A DNA stretch of 64,000 bases from Bryoerythrophyllum caledonicum. Taxonomy: Eukaryota > Streptophyta > Bryopsida > Pottiales > Pottiaceae. The stretch covers positions 16,743,845-16,807,844 of the forward strand of contig OZ020524.1 in NCBI GenBank assembly GCA_963971425.1, read 5' to 3'. The notes beneath the pieces were generated by a model that searched no databases, was not told the DNA's origin, and saw nothing but the letters and a program-made list of their open reading frames with translations. Position 1 is the first letter of the stretch, and every line of letters begins with the position of its first letter. A program made the translations under genes and the position numbers. Shown in pieces: positions 48,085 through 59,158 of the stretch.

Positions 48085-48237
48085 CACACTGCTTGTAAAG
48101 GAATACCCCATCAGAACTTGACATGCATGTGCTTGATGTGAATTAATATATAATATGACACACACTTGCTTGTAAAGGAATACCCCATCAGAACTTGACA
48201 TGCATGTGCTTGATGTAAATTAATATATAATATGACA
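48085..48237. repeat. Tandem duplication of 77 bases, nearly identical
   Basis: GCTTGTAAAGGAATACCCCA starts at 48091 and again at 48168. The units share everything up to AATTAATATATAATATGACA with one or two changes, so the duplication is young. Confidence 0.88.
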
Positions 48238-49029
48238 GCAATTATGAAATCACACTATATACAACAAATGGTGTAGTTGTACCTAGTTCCCAAAGGTGAT
48301 ATGGAGGAACAAACTATGAAAAGAGACAAAGGCGACATGTATTATACCAGAAAGACAACAATTTGTGGAATCATGGAGTCATTCTCTCTTCTTGTATTCA
48401 ACTTCACCTAAAGATGGCCCACATTTGATACCGAATCATAAAATCAACTAAATTACACCTTAGATTTTGCCACCATCAAAATGAAGAAGATCTATTCAGC
48501 TAATAATTGTTATGTCTACAGTTTATCTTCATTTGAGTCTTCTTCAAGGAAGAACTATTCTAATAATACTTTCAAACTTCTCAATTGATCATCTTATTAT
48601 TGTAGTTTGTACCATGCATTTGGTTTCCAAGTGTGGTTTGATTTATGCTCTTTGAGTATACAAGCAACATTCACATTCAAGGTAAAAGAGTTATTGAGTT
48701 GTACGTACAGTAAATCGTTTAAAATAAATCTATCATTATCGTTTCTTACTATTGATATACACTCTCCCATTTTCTCTCTGTTCATTACAGCGTGTGGTGG
48801 CATTTGCTTAGATGAATGAATAGATATATTCACATGGCACACTCATCCCTCGTATAAGTTGTAGATAAGAATGGTGTCGGTGGATGGGGTAGTAAAAACT
48901 TAATAGGGGTTAAAATGTTAACAAAGTTCTGGGCCAACTTCAGTTAGAAATTGATTGAGGGTATAACTTGGCTAAGATTGTAACTTAGCAGATGTCACAC
49001 ATGAAGAGAGGTTGTAAATTAGCAAAGAT
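48238..49029. other. Intergenic, nothing recognised
   Basis: AT-rich; no supported gene. The small open frames near 48600-48840 overlap on opposite strands and lack motifs. Confidence 0.5.
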
Positions 49030-49253
49030 TTAACCCCTAAAGGACCAAGGCATTTTATAAGAAGCTCTCCTCCATTGAATAAAAACAACCAAGATAAACT
49101 TTTTGAGAATGTAACCATAGGATCTTCTTCTAAACTTATATGAAATGATGTGATAAATTTTTAATGAATTTTGATTGTAGAGATTACAAGAGAATTGCAC
49201 TCAAAGTGAAATAAATTGTACCCTGTAGGTACACGTGGTCCTCTAGGGGTTAA
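49030..49253. mobile_element. MITE related to the 46758 element
   Basis: The ends TTAACCCCTAAAGGACCA and TGGTCCTCTAGGGGTTAA are inverted repeats. The interior words GAGAATGTAACCATAGGATC and TTCTTCTAAACTTATATG match the TIR of 46758-47498. It is a short deletion derivative of 224 bases. Confidence 0.75.
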
Positions 49254-49334
49254 GTTAGCCATAATTATAAATAAGCTAATATACCTTCTTTGAGGGATGA
49301 GTGTACCACAAGTATCATATATATATATATATAA

Positions 49335-49802
49335 CTAGAATGTTACCCGTGTCCTCCGGACACAACATTTTTTTGTGTTGAGTCCCCACCTCCCCGTCCC
49401 CTAGCCCTTTCCCTCCAATCCATCGTCCCCCCATCCTTGTCCCCTTGTCCCCCGTCCCCCGTCCCCGTCCCCGTCCTTTTATTCAAAACCCTAACTATTA
49501 GCTTTTCATTTTATCCAAAACCCTAACTTTTAGCTTTTCATCCAAAAGCATTTTTCATCGGCGCGTTCATCCAAAAGGATTGTCCTTCATCCTGTATTCT
49601 TTTATAGATATAGATACTACTAAAATCATAATCTACGGAGCAAACCACGCAGCGATCAACCACGCAATGAACCGTGCAGTGAACTATAGACATGTTGCAG
49701 TCAACCGCGCAGTTAATCATGTTACCTTTTTATAGTTTGTAATATAAAAACTACATTAAAATGGTTGGATTGATGCGTTGCAAAGCAAGCGCCAATCGCT
49801 AG
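49335..49802 (+). mobile_element. Probable non-autonomous Helitron
   Basis: The right end reads GCGTTGCAAAGCAAGCGC, an imperfect hairpin, then CAATCG and CTAG at 49799-49802 followed by T. This is the Helitron 3' signature of a hairpin about ten bases before CTRR. The left end follows a TA run: ACTAGAATGTTACCCGTGTC, with the small hairpin GTGTCC-TCC-GGACAC. No Rep or helicase is encoded. No host-site proof is available, so the call rests on end structure only. Confidence 0.5.
49380..49480. repeat. C-rich tract with G-quadruplex potential on the minus strand
   Basis: Repeated CCCCGT and GTCCCC units, densest at 49430-49478. On the minus strand this gives many runs of four or five G separated by two or three bases, fitting the G-quadruplex pattern. 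It lies inside the probable Helitron. Confidence 0.75.
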
Positions 49803-49907
49803 TTTATATATATAATCATTAACACAAGTAATGAGCATAAATTGCATTACCCAAGAAAGTGGGAATTTGTGCCGTTGTAGGTAATCGTGTAACGGATTTG
49901 CCTATTT

Positions 49908-50158
49908 ACCCTGGTCAAGAGGTGCACCAAACCAGAGACTTGGCGGGGCTTGGGAGGGGTGGGACAAAACCTGCCCCTATTTTTGTGTTGGAGTGGGGCC
50001 CTACTTGATCCTAGGGGGGGCCACTGAGGGTAATTTCAGGCCGCAGGCCCCAATATTGTTAAAAAAAAACCAAAAAATCCTCTAGAACCCTGAATCAGGC
50101 AGGGCCAGAAAAATGGACCCACTCGAGGTTGAGGTTTGGTGCACCGCTCGACCAGGGT
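49908..50158. mobile_element. MITE with ACCCTGGTC terminal repeats
   Basis: The left end ACCCTGGTCAAGAGGTGCAC and the right end, inverted, ACCCTGGTCGAGCGGTGCAC match at 18 of 20 positions, and both continue CAAACC. About 250 bases with a GC-rich interior and no coding potential. The target duplication could not be fixed. Confidence 0.8.
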
Positions 50159-52084
50159 CAATAAGGTGATCCTCATGTAACTCATCACATGCAGATAATT
50201 CAACAGCCCATCCCCTCAGCCAATATGAATTTCCTCTACCTCCTTAGAATATTTATATAAATATTTACAGTAAAATGATGACCCTTCTTCTTCTTCTTTT
50301 TCTTTCGAATTACATGGACTAAATGAGAGTCCTAATTCATCAAGGTTTGTGCAACAGACACAAAACCTGGAATCATTAAAATAGTAAAAGAACTTCCCAA
50401 AAACTGAATTAAAAAGTAGGTAATCAAGTAAGAAGACTAAACTAAAGATGATGTAATAAAGAGATAATAGGTATTATATAGATACTATAAAAATTTAAAA
50501 ATTTAATTTTAAAAATGAGATAAATCAAATGAAAGAGAGAGATAAAGAAAAATTGATAAATGTGAAAGAATTGCAAAAATAACAAGTGGGTATTGTGAAC
50601 GGTAAATGGGGGGTGTCCATAGGGGCGGACATCTCGAAGTAAAAAGTTTTCCTGGCCCATAACGAACCGCCACCTCAGCCCACTCTTCCAATCACTTTTA
50701 AAAATACTATTTTTAAGTTCCTTCCAAGAAAACTTAAATTTGTCATTATTCAATTGATTTCTCACTGTTCCCAAATTCTTGATACCAGCTTCCCTGCGCC
50801 ACCAAAAATAAGTTCATTAAGCGTAATTGTCTACTATTTAATTAAAATTTCACGATGTGTGGTGTAATACTTGTCATTTTAATAATTGGGAACTTACTTT
50901 ACACTTACGTGTATGTTGTGATATGTGGATGTGACAACTGTAAAAAAAGGGGACCACAACATTCAGAAGATTTTTTTACGGCAAAGATATTTTTTACCAA
51001 CATTCGAGATTTTTTTCTAGGAATATGCTTTGAGGATTGTTTGGATATGCTTCTTGCTTAGGACTGAACATGGTTTGATTTTGATGTGTTGGGTTGCGGT
51101 GGATTGATAGTGTGTAGCGGGAGCACGGTTGCTTTTGATTGTGTCTTAGATATCTTGAGATGCACGCTTAGGGAAGTCTGTGTTTGAATATTAAGGTTGC
51201 TGCATCACGAGGTTGGATTGTAAATTGGGAGTTGTTTGCACAAATTTAAAACATATGGTAGGATATAATAATTCTATGTTTCTCGTGCGACCAAATTGTA
51301 GCTATGGTGTGAAAGCATAATTGACATTTTCTTAACTGAATTTGGATGCAGTTCACAGTCATGTTCTTGTACAAAACCTGTTTTTTTTTTGTCATGATTG
51401 ATGGCATGAGTTTCTTGTATACAACCCTAGTCAAACGTAAGACTCGACTAAAAACCATTCCAAGTAAAATTGGGAAACTTTTTTAAAAACGAGAGTCTCT
51501 AATAAGAAAATGATGGATTCTAGTTATTCTACAAAGAGTTTAATTAACTGTAACCCCTAAATTTCTTTGACAATTTCACACCATACGCACTTCAAAATTG
51601 TTGATTCTAGTGCAATGAGGAAGGAAGGAAATGAAGCATTTTATTTCCATTTCTAATCATAGGATCTCAATTAGGACTCATTGAGTAACATATTCACAAA
51701 TTCCATAAACTTTGACTACACGGATTGAAAGATTATAATGTTTGAAGTAGAGGAAAAGGTTTATTTTCTTCCTTGCATTGAGTGGATAAACACAATTTGA
51801 ATTCACTTGGTGTCAGAGTTTTGCACTACATAATGTCTTATTAGTTCAAAATTCATTATCGTCATGGTATTAGTTCCTTGTACACTGCATATACAATAAT
51901 ATGAGTTCACTGTAAGAAAGAGAAGCTCTGGTCCTTTATTGGCCAAAAAGAGTTGTTGAGGGAACTGCTTTTGCATGCAGCGAGGGTGGGAAATATTAGA
52001 CCATGGACGACTTTAGCCTCATCATGTGGAAAGGACATGGCTCATTGAGAGAATTGTCGTTAAAGTTGCAGGTGACTTGAAACA
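50159..52084. other. Intergenic, nothing recognised
   Basis: AT-rich DNA. Short open frames near 50.4-50.8 and 50.85-51.06 kb have no recognisable motif and low-complexity composition. Confidence 0.5.
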
Positions 52085-52470
52085 TTACCCTTAAAGGTTA
52101 ATGGGGACCGTACATACGGTCACATATTTAACTCCTAACATACAAAACATGTACTAAAATTTAGCAAGACATACACCTTTGGATTCAAGATTTCTACAAG
52201 TAACATCTTTCATTTGGAGGTCATTTCAATATTTGGACCTTATCATGCTCAAATACGACACTATACATGTAGAATGCATGACCATTTTGCAACTTCTCAA
52301 GCATGTAGTGGGTGCAATAATGATCTGAATTGAAATTGTTGGATTGGGCTCAACACAAATACAAACTTTTGTAACTATCATATACATCAAGTCTTACACC
52401 TTGTATATCAAATACCTAGAAAACACCATGTTGCAACCCAAATGTGGCTTCTCCGACCTTTAAGGATGAA
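52085..52470. mobile_element. TIR element family X, copy at 52 kb
   Basis: It begins TTACCCTTAAAGGTTA and ends GACCTTTAAGGATGAA, inverted repeats of each other. It follows copy 1 (11961-12475) throughout but lacks the nested MITE. Shared words include TAGCAAGACATACACCTTTGG and TGTTGCAACCCAAATGTGG. The reverse-strand open frame seen in two other copies is broken here by a deletion of about 11 bases. Confidence 0.75.
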
Positions 52471-52974
52471 CCTTTCTGATGATGACGAGCCTCTAGGTTG
52501 ACCAAGGATATGCTTGAATTGTACACAACCACAATTTTGTTCAATTGGCCACAACCAAATTGGAAAAGATGAATGTGGACAAACGAAGATTGTGGGATTG
52601 ATTTGGACAGCCCTGCGGCGAGACAAACTTTTCTATTCTTCTAAATTAGCTCCTTGTGTCAAGATTGGGTTGACTTGTCATTGAAGGGTTACGGTAACCC
52701 AACTTGTAAGAGCATCCTTAGTCATTGCCCTAAATTTGAACCTTGGACCTCAATAAAAAAAAGGCTTATCGAAAAGTCCAAATAAACCATGAGCCACTTG
52801 AAGATTGTTGCACCCCAATCCCTAGCTTCTAAATTAGCCCCAACCCGGATTTGTGCATCCATTTTGCACCATTGTGGCATCACTCTCTCTTTGTTGCTTA
52901 ACCTAACAACCATATATGGGTTGTTTTAGCACAAGAACCTTTGTAGCAAGTGTTACAAGCCACCTCAAAGGAAA
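52471..52974. other. Intergenic, nothing recognised
   Basis: No supported gene. Confidence 0.45.
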
Positions 52975-53160
52975 AATTACACTATGACTTAGAGGTGGAG
53001 GACGATGGGCATCTATTAAGACCATCGCCACAACAATCAGTGCAAGCATCAACAAGTTACAATGGATTCCGTGAAGTGGAATTGTAGATTTTTGTGCTAA
53101 AATGTACCCAATGCGTAGATGCCATGTTGTGTGATGTAGAACAATTGTAATTTCTCTCTA
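52975..53160. repeat. Inverted copy of the interior of the 46758 element
   Basis: Read on the minus strand it matches 47050-47205. Plus-strand words include ATGACTTAGAGGTGGAGG, GATGGGCATCT, CCATCGCCAC and GCGTAGATGCCAT, the inverse of those at 47 kb. It is a dispersed repeat of unknown family. Confidence 0.65.
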
Positions 53161-55027
53161 ACCGAAATACCTCATTTGCCTTAAAGGATTCAATACCGGA
53201 AAGAATCTTGGAAATGGGTCATGCATAGTCTCACAATGAATAGAACTTTGAGCCAAAAGTACCTTCAATAATGATTCAAGAGTCACTTGAAGGACTCTCA
53301 AAGATTTAGAAATATGGCATGTAGGAGGCAAAGTGTAATAAAGACCCTCTTAAAGGCCCCATTTAGTCAAGGTGACTGTTGCCTGGCTTCAAAAAATCAA
53401 GTTGAGGCCTAGGTTGCAGGCCTATTGAGGTGAAAGTGTTCAAAGTGATTTTCCATGTTTACTAGTCTGTTTCTGCCATTAGCTTCTCTCCAATAATAGG
53501 GTCATAACTAGTAAGGGGTCATAACCACTAGCAGACCATAATTTGGAGCTATGAATACATGTATATGGTCAAAATTGGTGAGAATAGCATGGCAATTATA
53601 GAATATGGTTGGTAATGGGTTGGATTATCTTAAGGGTGTTATACCTCCTATTTCCCATTCTCAACTTTTAGAGAATGTATGATATGGTATTTTAATGAAG
53701 AATGGAGATTAAAAATGGGTATTCTCCTCCAAAGGTGAAGAATGGGCTTTGAGAATCAATTTTCATTTCCATTGGAGCAGAATGCCAATTTCTAATCATT
53801 CTCAAGCTTTGTGGATTTATAAGGAGTGTCACATAGTGTATAATGGAGAATGGTTCCATTGGACCCTACAAACCTTCATTCCATTCTCCATTTCCAATCC
53901 TTACATAATTTTTTTTTGGATAGAGCATGACATCTACTGTTGGTGAATCTTAAATGAAAATCTAAGATGTTGAGAGAAAAGATCTTTGGAATAAAGTTTT
54001 GTTGCCAAGGTAAAGATTTTCTAGCACCAATGCTCAAGTTTTGTACACATCGATTAATTTTAGCACCTCCCTATCAAATTATTTATTTTTCCAGATCTCA
54101 TTATTTATTTTTCCAGATCACAATGCTTCAGGCACAATGCTTCAGGCACAATGAGTATCACCTAAGTATTGAATGGGTATCACCTAGAAAAATCTTTTGA
54201 GTTTTTCATAGATTCTAGACATTCTTTGTTGTGGATTGATAATGTACAAAATTGACCAATATGTAGGGTAGCCTCTTGGGCATGTAAAATCACTATTGAG
54301 CCTTAATAATGATTGATTCTATTTCTAATGGGTATTTTTTTCATTGACACACATCTATTTCTTCCCTCTAATGGCCACTTGCTTCATATTCATTAATATC
54401 TAAAGGACCAAGAATGTTTTTCAAAGGAAATTGTCAATATTGCCACTTTTTGATAATTTGATTTTTTTTAAAAAGATACTTCAACCATACAAAATGGTAG
54501 TAGGCCATTATAGAAATGTTTGGAATAAGTTTTGGTCCATTTGATTGCGTGGATTAAAAGATTGTAACATTTGAAGTTTAATTTTTTTTTAAATCTTTAT
54601 TTGAGAAGGATAGTAGAGTTTGAATCCTTTCAAAACAAATTTTTGGCTCTATACAAAACTAAGGCTATTCACAATTTCTAAGTACATTCTTCTTAAGTAC
54701 ACTCATGAAAAATTCTAAAAGTAGGTAGTAGCCTACTATATATGATTGCGCAATACGAGAAGGTCTACAAAATAGTAATACACTAGCTAACTTTTGAGAA
54801 TCTACTCTGCATTGAATTTGTTTTCTTCTTCCAAATCCAAATGGTGAAAACATACTACCCATCAACCTTGGCAAGTAGGAATCATTTAGAGTACAAAAAG
54901 AAATCTACACTTGCTATGACGGACACAATTGTTTTTAATGTTCTACCAAAATAGTTCAAACACACCTTACGTTTCAAGCTGGAAAGAATCCACAGTCAAC
55001 CTTTAAAAAACTTGTTCAAATTCTATT
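53161..55027. other. Intergenic, with a small duplication near 54.1 kb
   Basis: AT-rich, with no gene supported. At 54075-54180 there are stacked short duplications: TTATTTATTTTTCCAGATC twice, then ACAATGCTTCAGGC twice, then GTATCACCTA twice. Confidence 0.5.
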
Positions 55028-55039
55028 TGTCAACAAAGA
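55028..55039. repeat. LINE copy 2 target-site duplication, left
   Basis: TGTCAACAAAGA, repeated exactly at 56571-56582. Confidence 0.85.
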
Positions 55040-56310
55040 TATCTCCACACAATACGGTAAAGAACCCGCAGACATCTTTACAGATTGCATAAACGTCTTA
55101 TATCTATTAAACACACAAATAACACATCCTACCCTCCACAATAGTCACCATGATCAAGCCATACTAACATCTATGGTCCAAATGATAGAAAATCGCACAC
55201 AAATTACAACCCTCCACAAAGTTAAAGCACATATCAATATAGAAGGAAACGAACAAGCGGATAATCTAGCTAAAGAAGGATTAGATAAAACACATAGGAA
55301 TGCCAAACACTCATACAAACATGCCTACACTACCCCATACTACTTCCAAAGAAAAAGTTGGTCTGCTATAGAAGACATCATGGACAAAGGCCCCATTAGA
55401 TTCTTAAATAAATATCTTAAAAAACAAGAACATACTAATGACCTAGACTTAATTTTGGAAAGCTTTCCTAACATAGAGAAATGGCCTAGTAACAACAACA
55501 TTGATAACGAACTCTCTACAAATTTTTGGAAAAATCCCACAATTACAGACTCACAAAAAACATGCCTCATCAAATTTCGTAGAGGACAATATATGGGAAA
55601 CGCCCGCAAACAACTCTTCTTTGAAATTGAAATATTCCCATCCATAACATGCCCAATATGCACCTCCACAGACCTAGACACATGGCTCCACATACTCCTT
55701 AAATGCCAAAACCATCACATATACTCCTTAATTGTCAAAAGGCACAACAAGTAGTTTGGGAAATTCATAAACTAATAATATCCTCCGATAAATCACAATG
55801 CTTTATACTTATGAACGCCTGAACCTTCAACAACAACCCTCAAGAAAACATAGCGCCCCCATGGCTACTTCCATGCACATGTGGCAACCAAAGATGTCAC
55901 TGTAATGCTAAACTAAAACCAGATATACTATGTGTTAAAGGACTACCATATAAAGATCCCCCTCCAGATCACATAAATACGAACCTCACTATCCAATTCG
56001 TAGAATTCAAATACTGCAATGACAGATTCTCCCCAGAATCAATCGAAAATAAAATTAACAAATACCAACCACTTATTAACAACATTAATGCTCTTGGATG
56101 GAAAGTTGACCCCCTTATTGTCATTACCGGTGGAGCTAGAGCTACTACCTTTATTCCCTCTATGAAAAGTCTCGAAAAAAAACATTTAATATCCCCCTTA
56201 ACTCAATTAAAAAGACCTTTACTAATATTGATACCATCGCTATATCCATCCTCCTACACAAACAAAAACTCGAAAACAACCAACCTCTCCGAGATTCACA
56301 TGATGCCTCT
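55040..56310 (+). pseudogene. LINE copy 2 remnant: RNase H end, Zn motifs, RLE endonuclease
   Basis: The open frame to 55754 gives DIFTDCINVLYLLNTQ, KAHINIEGNEQADNLAKEG with the RNase H Asp kept, FRRGQYMGNARKQLFFEIE and CPICTSTDLDTWLHILLKC. A one-base deletion near 55750 shifts the frame. The shifted frame continues with LPCTCGNQRCHCNAKLKPD, then VEFKYCNDRFSPE (about 56000) and GGARATTFIPSM. Unlike copy 1 it keeps Lys in the E-x-K part of the PD-(D/E)XK motif. A stop also lies near 55822. It is not functional. Confidence 0.85.
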
Positions 56311-56570
56311 TAAGAATCCTTAGAAGCACACATTCAACCTCTACTAATCATCGCTTGGAATGGAGCCCTGTGACTCCAACTTATCTCTATTCCTGATCAG
56401 CGGTTACTGGTCACTAGTTACTAATTCCTGGTTCCATATGTCTACCTTCGAGAGGGGGGAGTAGTTCCATACTACTAAATCTATGTCCAGTGGACGTGGA
56501 TTCAGTGGTGGAACAAATAGACACTTTATCCACTTCGGTCCCCCATGAGAACCGAAGTTCTTTATATATA
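55040..56570 (+). mobile_element. LINE copy 2: Dualen/RandI-like, strongly 5'-truncated
   Basis: A 1531-base insertion with a 12-base exact duplication. It starts inside the RNase H domain and runs through the zinc motifs and RLE endonuclease to the 3' tail (56436-56570). There TGTCTACCTTCGAGAGG, GTCCAGTGGACGTGG and GTGGAACAAATAGACAC match copy 1. The tail hairpin here is CTTCGGT...ACCGAAG. The end is GTTCTTTATATATA rather than a pure TTC run. It diverges clearly from copy 1, so it represents a separate insertion event. Confidence 0.88.
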
Positions 56571-56582
56571 TGTCAACAAAGA
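56571..56582. repeat. LINE copy 2 target-site duplication, right
   Basis: TGTCAACAAAGA, identical to 55028-55039. Confidence 0.85.
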
Positions 56583-56999
56583 GTGCAAAAATTATCTCGT
56601 GATAAAGTTCGTGCATGAAACGATAAAAGTTGTCCATGGACGACAAGTGCATTGAAACAATTTTGACCATGGACCTTTGATAGCTTTATCACCGACTATA
56701 AGTACTCATTCTAACATTCAAAAACTTGCATGCAAGATTTATTGCTTTCTTTTTGCTATGGAAGATTGTCTAACTAAAGTTAACCAAAGTTTGAAGCATT
56801 GCAGGACTTTGCATTACCTACTTATTGTTTCTTCTCTTTGTTGCTCATTAGCATGTAGAGAACTCCAATTAAAAATGAGAATGTGAGAACTCCAATTATG
56901 AAGGAGAATGTGCTCGTTCACTTGCCGTCGGATGGACTTAGCATGCTCAAGGGTGCCCAATAAGTTGATGTAGGTATTGCAAAGACAAATCGGATGACA
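56583..56999. other. Spacer between LINE copy 2 and the Tc1 fossil
   Basis: Nothing recognised, though it may contain the decayed 5' part of the Tc1-like element. Confidence 0.45.
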
Positions 57000-57760
57000 A
57001 AAAAGAAGTTGCCAAACGACACTATTTGTCTTTATGATTGCCCTGCGCATCTATTGGACATTGACAAACAAAAGATTTTGCACAACATCACATGTGGCAA
57101 TTGTGATATGGCTGTTGATGTTGTAGTAAGCTTAGATCAAGATGCAAATATTGTAGCTAGTGCCAAGATGATGTGCAGGGCTCTCAAGGAAGGTAGGCTA
57201 CAAGCAGTTCCAAAGATGTGAAAGCCACTCCTGTCCAAGATGCATCGTCAAGCTCGTACGGACTTCACTAATACCCACAAGGATTGGATGGTGGCGGAAT
57301 GGAGGAGAGTAGAGTAGTTGGACAAGACGAGATCAATTGTCTTGGTTGAGATAAACGATCTAGCTGTTGGAAACGACACAGAGAGGGACTATTAAATCGT
57401 ACTATTCAAGCCACAGTAAAACACGGTGGTGGTTTGCTCCTGACAAGGGGTTGCATGAGTTGTCAAGGGACAGGCCACCTCACCAAGATTGTAGGAAAGA
57501 TGGATGCTGACTTGTAGTGCAAGATTCTACATATTGGACTCATGCCCTTTCTTAATCGATAATTTAGACATTGAGCATGTAATATTCCATTAAGACAATG
57601 ACCGGAAGTACACTTTTTGAAAGGAGGAGGCATGCTTAGAAGAACTTGGCTTGTAAGTAATGAAATGGCCAACGCAATCTCAAGACCCAAACCCAGTAGA
57701 CATTTGTGGGAGCATCTCTAACATTGCTTGAATGCATACTTAAATCTACGAGTGTGCAAG
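57000..57760 (+). pseudogene. Decayed Tc1-like (Tc1/mariner, IS630) transposase, DD34D
   Basis: Cut-and-paste transposase remnant. The first part (to 57219) has the helix-turn-helix region ITCGNCDMAVDVVVSLDQ, then MMCRALKEGRLQAVPKM. After a stop it goes on in order: KMHRQARTDFTNTHKDWMVA (57240-57300), LDKTR with the first catalytic Asp (57321), IQATVKHGGG (about 57405), GCMSCQGTGHLTKIVGKMDA (57450-57508), DNDRKYT with the second Asp at 57594, and MKWPTQSQDPNPVD with the third at 57699. The last two Asp codons lie 105 bases apart in one frame, so 34 residues separate them. Stops at 57318, about 57618 and 57654, plus frameshifts, kill it. Plant mariners usually have DD39D, so this type is unexpected in a plant. 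Confidence 0.8.
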
Positions 57761-57839
57761 CATGGAGGAATTAGAAGGTTTGTGCCTTTAAGCACATTTA
57801 AACTTAATTTTGACAATTAGACATGATTTGGGAATCTTA

Positions 57840-58343
57840 CTAGGGCGGGTTTACACTATAGACCACAAGGATTGACCAAGAGAAATAATTTATGTTCATG
57901 GTCACGACTCTTGTTCTTGAGCCGTGACCATGAAAAACCAAAAATCACTTTTTGAGTGTCTTGGTCACTTCTCATAGTGTTAAGTGGATTTGGACCGGGA
58001 CAAGTATGGGCTGATTTTTTTAATCTATATCTAAAAATCCAGGATTTAAAAAGAAAAGAAAATAATTAAAACAAATTTCAGCCAATTTTTGATTCAACCA
58101 AACTACCGCCTTGATTTCCGTCAAGTTGACCTCTTTGCCTTGACCCGACCGAAAACCCGTTGGAACAAGAAACATTATCCACTCAACAAAAAATAGCATA
58201 CTTAGGTAACCTCAAACTCTGTGGTCAATCTCCTTTTCTCCAAGGTACTATAAAGCAAATTTGGACTGGCACAACTTCCTCGGCCAATCGCAGATTTTAG
58301 AGGACCGTGGTCAATCTTTATGGTCCATAGTGTATACCATTCC
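57840..58343. mobile_element. Larger relative of the 12006 Tourist-like MITE
   Basis: The left end GGGCGGGTTTACACTATAGA and the right end TGGTCCATAGTGTATACCAT are inverted repeats related to those at 12006-12143. Both elements also hold TTGGCCAATC- or TCGGCCAATC-like words followed by AGATTTTAGAGG. TTA flanks both sides (57837-57839 and 58344-58346). About 504 bases with no transposase. Confidence 0.7.
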
Positions 58344-58346
58344 TTA

Positions 58347-59158
58347 GTCAATGTGCGATCCCGAGTGGTTTGATGAGCTTGAGCTTTGAGTTTAGCCTTT
58401 TGGATCTTAAGGAAGAACTGAATTATTGGATCAAGGTTGTTTTTACCCTTCTAAGTTTGAAGTGGAATTAATACATGTGCCACGAGTAGAGAAATTTTTT
58501 GAGGGTGTCCATGGACTTGATCATAAAATTTCATTGATTGGAAAGTTGGTGAGTCTTATTTTATAGTTTTTCATTATAAATTAAAAAACAAGTTTTACAC
58601 CTATGATTTAAAGTGAATGGTGTACCAAAATTTTCCATGAAACTTCAATGTTGCATAAAAAATTTCACATTCATTCAAACATTTAATTTGTACAAATGAG
58701 AACTTTAGAGGTCCCTGAACCTAGGAAAATCACCATAATTCACTCATGAGAAAGAAGCTTAATTTTAAACAAGGTAAACCCCGGGTGACTAAATACTGTC
58801 CATTCCACATGAGTCCCTGCCCAAACAAGAAAAATGCTTCTATGTACAACCTCTCCTCCGAACTACAAAATATTCTAAGGCATCAAAAGCTATGTGAAAA
58901 ATTGAGGTGTGACGTATGATCCTACCTTTCAAGGAATATTTCAACAAGAATCCCCTGCCATCAAACCACAATCATGCCTTGTCCCAAATCCATAAATAAA
59001 GTTCACAAATTAATTGTCCTAAAAATATTAATACTTTTGATAATCATACATATGTTGATGTAGCATAGAATCGATGATGTTGATTATAGTACATGTATGG
59101 GTGTAGCATAGGTCATGTAAAGGTGGAGCAATTCCCATGCTTGTCGTGAGAGCTCTTT
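58347..59158. other. Downstream of receptor kinase 1, nothing recognised
   Basis: AT-rich. The 3' UTR of the kinase gene at 59159 must begin here; its limit cannot be placed. Confidence 0.45.
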
